From positions 44,700 through 108,699 of the forward strand of contig NZ_DGUZ01000002.1 of NCBI RefSeq assembly GCF_002394865.1: a DNA stretch of 64,000 nt. Reading direction: 5' to 3'. A program made the translations under genes and the position numbers. Positions 59,203 to 64,000 of the stretch are shown piece by piece (positions within the stretch are counted from its first letter, which is position 1; the number at the start of each line of letters is the position of its first letter). This stretch comes from Fibrobacter sp. UBA4297 (GTDB taxonomy: Bacteria; Fibrobacterota; Fibrobacteria; Fibrobacterales; Fibrobacteraceae). The notes under the pieces were generated by a model. The model searched no databases. It was not told where the DNA came from and saw only the letters and a program-made list of their open reading frames with translations.

Positions 59203-60057
59203 ATGCTTCTAAAAAAATCTTGCTTACTCGCATCCATGATTTTCGCACTTACCACAAGTGCATTCGCACAAAGTTCCGATGACGACGAATGGGTCTCTGT
59301 AGACTCTCCAAGGCCCGAAGCCTCAAGTGACAAGTCCGGTTCTTACGACGGATCGAACGACAGTGAATTCGCAAACGACGAGGAATACGCAAGCGCATAC
59401 GCAAGATACAAGACACAGACAACGTCTCGCTCAGAAATCAGCAAGCAGCGAAGCGAAGGGTTCTCGCAATCCGTGTTCCTTGGCGCACATCTGCAGGGTG
59501 GCTTCAACACATTCTTCGGTTCGCATTCCGATGGCTGGGGTGCAGGCTGGAACGCCGGCGCAGGCCTTCTCATCAAAATTTCGATGTTCACCAAGAACTT
59601 CAGTCTTGTTCCAGAACTTACGTTCAACTATCGCCAGTACAATTACGAAAAAGACATGGGCGAAGTTTATACAAACAAGGCAAAGATTAGCGTCATGCTG
59701 TTCGAACTTCCGATCATGTTCCGTTACACCTTTGACCAATACGATTTCTTCGCCGCGGCCGGCCTCCATCTTGGGCTTGTCATGACCGGCGAAACGGAAT
59801 TCTGCCCCGAAGCAAAGAATGGCGTAGTCGCCAAAGACGAAAACAAGCGCACAAACACTTTCCGCACAACAAACATGGAGGTTGGCATGGCACTTGAAGG
59901 CGGCTACATGCTCACAAGAAACGTCCATCTGAACCTCCGCATCGTGCAAAGCTTTACAAACCTTCTGAACAAGGCTTTAAGCTCTTCGGAACCGTCATTT
60001 GACAAATCGACGCTCCTCACGTTCTACACGAACGTCGGCATTTCGTTCTTGTTCTAA
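59203..60057 (+). CDS. Outer-membrane beta-barrel protein (PorT-like)
   Basis: A 284-residue exported protein: signal peptide to AFAQSS, an acidic/Ser-rich stretch (about 25-85), then a barrel of about eight strands (VFLGAHLQGGFNTFFG, NFSLVPELTFNYRQYNY, FAAAGLHLGLVMTG, YMLTRNVHLNLRIVQSF) ending in VGISFLF with a C-terminal Phe, a hallmark of outer-membrane assembly. It resembles outer-membrane-beta-barrel/PorT-type domains. Role unknown. Confidence 0.75.
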   Translation: MLLKKSCLLASMIFALTTSAFAQSSDDDEWVSVDSPRPEASSDKSGSYDGSNDSEFANDEEYASAYARYKTQTTSRSEISKQRSEGFSQSVFLGAHLQGGFNTFFGSHSDGWGAGWNAGAGLLIKISMFTKNFSLVPELTFNYRQYNYEKDMGEVYTNKAKISVMLFELPIMFRYTFDQYDFFAAAGLHLGLVMTGETEFCPEAKNGVVAKDENKRTNTFRTTNMEVGMALEGGYMLTRNVHLNLRIVQSFTNLLNKALSSSEPSFDKSTLLTFYTNVGISFLF

Positions 60058-60110
60058 TCGAATAGTTATTAGTCAGTGGACATTAGTCAATAGTTAGAGC
60101 TATGAAAAGC

Positions 60111-60141
60111 AAAAAAGGAAGCGTCAAACGCTTCCTTTTTT
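60111..60141. terminator. Bidirectional terminator between convergent genes
   Basis: Perfect 13-bp stem AAAAAAGGAAGCG / CGCTTCCTTTTTT with a 5-base loop, serving both the barrel gene and the spermidine synthase-like gene. Confidence 0.85.
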
Positions 60142-60180
60142 ATAACTGAACAACGCTCGCCCAGGACACCACACGGGCAC

Positions 60181-63100
60181 TTACTTTCGGCGGACTCTCG
60201 GGATTTCCTTCCGGATGAGGAGTTTCTCGATCGGAGCGAATTCTTCGTGCGGCTTGATGGCCTCCTTGTAGAGCACGTCGGCAAGCGTCGGGTTGTGCGC
60301 AAGGAAAGCAATCAGAATCGCATTGCGCAAGAAAAACTCATCCATCGCAGCGACTTCGTACTTCTCGTAGAAATTCGCGACATATTCCGCAGCAAGCCTG
60401 TAATCCTTGGCACGGGCCGCTTCCATAATGTTGAACTCATCCACGAACGATTCCGGCAGCACGTTTGCATTCACAAGCTTGCGAACCTTAACGTAAACCT
60501 TATTCGTGTCACGAGCTTCCATCGGCACGCCACGCATCCATTCCACATATTCTTCGCGGAACTTTTTCCAATCCGGGGAAGTTTCATCCACCTTGAATTT
60601 TGGACGCACGAGGCTATCCACCGCCGTCGCTGAATCGACAGAATTTTCCGAAACTGCCGCAGTTTTTGCAGAAGAAACTGCCGCGGAATCCGAGCCCTTT
60701 TCAGAATCATCCGCATTGGATTCGAGCATTGCCGAAATACCTTCGAAAACCTTCTTGCGCTTTTTCACTTCCTTGATATACGCGAGGAGCGCACGTTCGC
60801 GATACTGGTCCGTACCCGCCTTGAGCATGGCCTGCACCTTTATCGGGCGGCGCAACGCATAATCTGCCGAGTCCAAATATTCCGGCCAGCAAATTTCGCA
60901 GCTGTCAAACACCTGCACAATGCGCGCATTCGAATGCACGAAGCGAGCCTCTTCCGCCTTGTTGTCGACAATCGGGATAAACGTGCTATTCGGTTCCACG
61001 CCATCCAAAAGCGACTTCACCATCTTGGAAGTAAACAAGAAATTCTGTTCGCCAAAGAAATCCGGTTCACGGTGGATGCGCTTGAATTCCTTCACGAGCG
61101 TTGAATCCGTGCTGAAGCGGCCAATCGCAGTCTGCATCACCGGCTCGTCACTTGCGACAATGATAATATCCGGTTCCTCAGGAGCCTTGTACAAACTCAC
61201 GTACGGGAACGCCACATCAAGCGCCTTCAAGATGTTGAGGAACAGCAAGTCATTGAATTCATAAGTCTGGATCCACTGCACCCAAAGTCCACCCGGCTTC
61301 ATGTAGCGACGCATTTTCGTATAAAATTCATGACTGAACAAACTCGCGACACCGCTAACCCACGGATTAGAGGGAACGCTAATCATCAAGTCGTACTTGC
61401 GGCGGTTCGTGAGGAAGAACGTCTGCGCGTCATCAATGAAAATGTGAATGCGCGGGTCGTCGTAGCCGCGGGCGTTCCACGGATAAAATCCGCGAGCGAG
61501 ATTCATCATTTCTTCTTCGATTTCCACACAGTCAAAATCGCGGACCAGCGGATCCGAGAGCAAGTAATGCGCACCCATGCCACTGCCAAATCCAACCATG
61601 GCAGCATCGTACGGTTTGTCCTTCATGGCCATCGGCATAAATGCAGTCGCGGCCTGTGTAAGTTCATCGCCTTCAATCGGGCGTTCGCGATTCTTGCTCA
61701 TGCTCGCATCAGCCTTGCCGTTCGTCTTTACGTAATAATGCACGTCGGATTCGTGGAAGCTGATCGTCGCCGTCTTGCCATCACGCACCACAATCTTTTC
61801 ATCCGGATGCAAATTCTTGTAAGCGCGGAAGGCGCCAGACGTAATCATGTGCGGATCAAAATTCACAAAGAACGAAGGCAAAATCATCACCGCCGTCATC
61901 ACGTAAAAAAGCACGCTATAGCGGAACTTTTTACGATAAATGACAAGCAAGATAAAGCCAATCATAAAGTCGAGCACGGCAGCGAGCACCAGCGAGCCCT
62001 TGAGCTGCATCAGCGGCAACAGCAAAAGCCCACCGCCCGCCGAACCGAGAATTGAGCCCACCGTATTCCAACCGTAAACCTTGCCAATCGGGGCTTCGCT
62101 CTTGAACGCACGCGTCAAAATCAACGTAATCAGCGGAAGCGTCATGCCCGCAAAGAAGCTCGTCGGCACCATCCACAAAATCGAAAGTGCGTACTTGAAA
62201 ATGCTCCAGCAAACATAGCCGTCATTCGTCGTATTGAAAATCTGGTTCGCCACATTCATGCCTTCCCAGAACGGCTTGTAAAAATAGAGCGTACAAAGAG
62301 CAAAGAATCCCATGAAAATCTGCGCAAGCGAAAGTACCACAAGCGAGTCCTTCTTCAACAGTTTTCCGCTCACGGCACTGCCAATCGCAAGGCCCAAAAT
62401 GAACGCCGAAAGCATCTGGTCAAAGCTGTGGCTCGAAGAACCCATCAACAGCGAGAGCAAACGGATCCAGACAATTTCATAGACAAACGAAGTAAGACCC
62501 GTAATACCCGCAATCCAGAACCACATGTTCTTCGGCGGCATGGCGAGCTTATGTTCCGCCACATAATCTTCGTTAAGCGGTCCCGCGCGCATTTCGCGAA
62601 CTCCCGCCGCATCCCCGCCAGCAGTCGCCAGCGACCCAGAGCCTTCTTCTTCGAGTTCTTCCTCGTACGTCGAAGGCGTCGTATAGCCGATAAAGCAGAA
62701 CACCGCCGCCAATAAGAAGTTAATCGAAGCCGCCACACAAAGCGTGATGTGGTTTCCGAGTTCCGGAATCAAGATATAGCTTGTGAACAAAATACCAATG
62801 GCACTACCGAGGCTGTTCGTAAAGTAAAGCATCGGGAGCGAAACTTCGGCACCGCTCTTGCGCATGAGCCCCGCCGCAATGAACGGGAACGTCATGCCCA
62901 CAGCAATCGCAATCGGGAGCGTCGAACCCGTCGCGAGCACGACCTTCAGAATTTCCGCGCCGCGCGAGCTCAACCCCGCCACAAAATTCGAATCGTAAAA
63001 GTAATCCGTGAGCCAAATGTACATCGGGTGGTAAATGATGCCGCCAATGCCAATTGCAAGTTCCACCGCCGCGTACCCGAGCAGCGGCCTCTTCACACGC

Positions 63101-63282
63101 TCCACCAGCTTGCCCGCGACAAAACTGCCAATCGCAAGCCCGCCCATGTAAATGCAGAGCGTGAGCACCTGACCATAGCTCGAATGTCCGAGGAAAAGTT
63201 TAAGGTACCTGGCCCACGACCCCTCGTAAATGAGACCCGCAAAACCAGAAAGAGCAAAAAGTGCGTAAATAACGATATTCAT
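60181..63282 (-). CDS. Membrane-transporter-like and spermidine synthase-like fusion
   Basis: A 1033-residue protein. The N-terminal half (about 1-460) has some 12 hydrophobic segments of a major-facilitator-like fold (FALSGFAGLIYEGSWARYLKL, YMGGLAIGSFVAGKLVERV, FAGMTLPLITLILTRAF). The next part (about 500-720) is a spermidine-synthase-like methyltransferase fold (VGFGSGMGAHYLLSD, FDCVEIEEEMMNLARGFYP, DPRIHIFIDDAQTFFL, YDLMISVPSNPWVSG). The last 300 residues are helical, with a low-complexity Ser/Ala stretch, and could be TPR-like. Such fusions are widespread but their reaction is not established; the polyamine role is inference. Confidence 0.8.
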   Translation of the reverse strand: MNIVIYALFALSGFAGLIYEGSWARYLKLFLGHSSYGQVLTLCIYMGGLAIGSFVAGKLVERVKRPLLGYAAVELAIGIGGIIYHPMYIWLTDYFYDSNFVAGLSSRGAEILKVVLATGSTLPIAIAVGMTFPFIAAGLMRKSGAEVSLPMLYFTNSLGSAIGILFTSYILIPELGNHITLCVAASINFLLAAVFCFIGYTTPSTYEEELEEEGSGSLATAGGDAAGVREMRAGPLNEDYVAEHKLAMPPKNMWFWIAGITGLTSFVYEIVWIRLLSLLMGSSSHSFDQMLSAFILGLAIGSAVSGKLLKKDSLVVLSLAQIFMGFFALCTLYFYKPFWEGMNVANQIFNTTNDGYVCWSIFKYALSILWMVPTSFFAGMTLPLITLILTRAFKSEAPIGKVYGWNTVGSILGSAGGGLLLLPLMQLKGSLVLAAVLDFMIGFILLVIYRKKFRYSVLFYVMTAVMILPSFFVNFDPHMITSGAFRAYKNLHPDEKIVVRDGKTATISFHESDVHYYVKTNGKADASMSKNRERPIEGDELTQAATAFMPMAMKDKPYDAAMVGFGSGMGAHYLLSDPLVRDFDCVEIEEEMMNLARGFYPWNARGYDDPRIHIFIDDAQTFFLTNRRKYDLMISVPSNPWVSGVASLFSHEFYTKMRRYMKPGGLWVQWIQTYEFNDLLFLNILKALDVAFPYVSLYKAPEEPDIIIVASDEPVMQTAIGRFSTDSTLVKEFKRIHREPDFFGEQNFLFTSKMVKSLLDGVEPNSTFIPIVDNKAEEARFVHSNARIVQVFDSCEICWPEYLDSADYALRRPIKVQAMLKAGTDQYRERALLAYIKEVKKRKKVFEGISAMLESNADDSEKGSDSAAVSSAKTAAVSENSVDSATAVDSLVRPKFKVDETSPDWKKFREEYVEWMRGVPMEARDTNKVYVKVRKLVNANVLPESFVDEFNIMEAARAKDYRLAAEYVANFYEKYEVAAMDEFFLRNAILIAFLAHNPTLADVLYKEAIKPHEEFAPIEKLLIRKEIPRVRRK

Positions 63283-63520
63283 GGTGCAAATCTATACTAA
63301 TTAAGTAGTTATAAATCACCCGCAACGCTTTTTCATTGTAACTTTTTAAAGACTTTTCGTTCATCTCAAAAATGAAAATCTTTTCCTATATTTTCACTAG
63401 GAATATGTAATTTAGGGTATTATGGGTTCATGGCTCGTGACAGCAATTCTAGCATTTTCTACATTTTATGCATAAAAACAAATATACGCATAAATTCGAA
63501 TTTTAAACACGGAATTTAAA
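63283..63520. other. Intergenic region upstream of metH
   Basis: AT-rich and gene-free, holding the divergent promoters. I looked for cobalamin and SAM riboswitch cores and saw none that I can support. Confidence 0.4.
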
Positions 63521-64000
63521 ATGACTCTTCGCGAAGCGTTTGAATCAAAGATGATGCTGCTCGATGGCGGCATGGGTTCTGTTATCCAGACTTACGGGAT
63601 CAAGGGCGCCAACAACGACATGCTCTCCATCGAAAAGCCCGAGATAATTCTCGACATCCAGCGTCGTTACGTGGATGCAGGCGTAGATTGCCTCACCACG
63701 AACACGTTCTCAAGCCAGCGCGTAAGCCAGCACGAATACCATCAGGAACATCGCATCGCCGAGATGAACCGCGCCTCCGTGAAAATTGCGAAGCAGGCCG
63801 CCGAAGAAGGCTTCAAGAAGTATGGCCGCAAGGTCTACATTCTGGGCGACGTCGGCCCCACAAGCAAGATGCTTTCCATGAGTGAAGACGTGAACGACCC
63901 GGCAAGCCGCGCCATCACCTTTGACGAACTCGAAGATGCGTACTTGGAACAAATTTCCGTGCTCATGGAAGAAGGCGTTGACGCCATCCTCATTGAAACG
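63521..64000 (+). CDS. metH: Methionine synthase MetH, N-terminal part (runs off window)
   Basis: 160 codons visible. The homocysteine S-methyltransferase domain begins MLLDGGMGSVIQTYG, followed by IVLDIQRRYVDAGVDCLTTNTF-type sequence (here ILDIQRRYVDAG) and VYILGDVGPTSKML, consistent with the Hcy-binding domain of cobalamin-dependent methionine synthase. The Zn ligands would lie further on. Because the C-terminal modules are outside the window, a shorter homocysteine methyltransferase (BHMT/MmuM-like) cannot be excluded. Confidence 0.8.
   Translation, partial: MTLREAFESKMMLLDGGMGSVIQTYGIKGANNDMLSIEKPEIILDIQRRYVDAGVDCLTTNTFSSQRVSQHEYHQEHRIAEMNRASVKIAKQAAEEGFKKYGRKVYILGDVGPTSKMLSMSEDVNDPASRAITFDELEDAYLEQISVLMEEGVDAILIET

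Noticed and set aside
63283..63520. Cobalamin or SAM riboswitch upstream of metH
   Set aside because: No conserved box (for example the cobalamin box) is recognisable in the short spacer.

Overview
The host looks like a Fibrobacter species (a gut fibre degrader). The window holds a protein of the 'Fibrobacter succinogenes major paralogous' (FISUMP) type, several lipoproteins with long Ser-rich linkers, and moderate-GC housekeeping genes in Gram-negative style (outer-membrane barrels, YidC/YidD, LeuS). This assignment rests on gene content, not on a database match.

Layout. (1) 1-11.7 kb is a defence island read leftward: hsdR-hsdM-hsdS of a type I restriction system, then a reverse transcriptase fused to a nitrilase domain (UG1/UG5-like, DRT class), a membrane protein resembling putative AbiC proteins, and a separately promoted AlbA_2/ATPase regulator cut by the window edge. 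(2) 12.0-21.5 kb is a nested mobile structure. Two 233-bp MITE-like repeats with 13-bp terminal inverted repeats bracket a FISUMP gene split in two and a GC-rich integrative mobilizable element of Firmicutes character. That element carries a tyrosine integrase, excisionase, XRE regulator, MobC-like protein, RepA-like ATPase, MobV relaxase and oriT-like hairpins. Its cargo is a flavin reductase-like protein, a MarR regulator and a pair of radical SAM enzymes. The outer 8-bp target duplications match each other, and a different inner pair also match each other, so the segment arrived as a circle. (3) 21.5-23.3 kb has an ORF6N-PLD-like protein and a HicAB toxin-antitoxin pair. (4) 23.5-46.9 kb is mostly chromosomal: glk, plsC-rnr-RgpF-like gene, a histidine-phosphatase lipoprotein, an amino-acid ABC transporter, an LD-carboxypeptidase, an outer-membrane protein, rpmH-rnpA-yidD-yidC, DivIVA-like and DUF167 genes, two sensory GGDEF paralogs, a DtxR-type regulator, and xpt with a purine permease. 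(5) 47.0-54.6 kb is a second defence-like patch: a 1655-residue exonuclease-RecQ-UvrD fusion behind three copies of a 15-bp operator-like element, a RhuM-PLD-like protein, and dgt. (6) 54.7-64 kb has leuS, a Ser-rich lipoprotein, a secreted protein, an outer-membrane barrel, a membrane-spermidine synthase fusion and the start of metH.

The strongest leads are the circle-derived mobile structure, the RT-nitrilase/AbiC pair inside the restriction operon, the exonuclease-RecQ-UvrD fusion, a PLD-like domain shared by two different DNA-binding proteins, and an rnpA gene with no standard start codon. No search or computation was run. Family names come from motif recognition.
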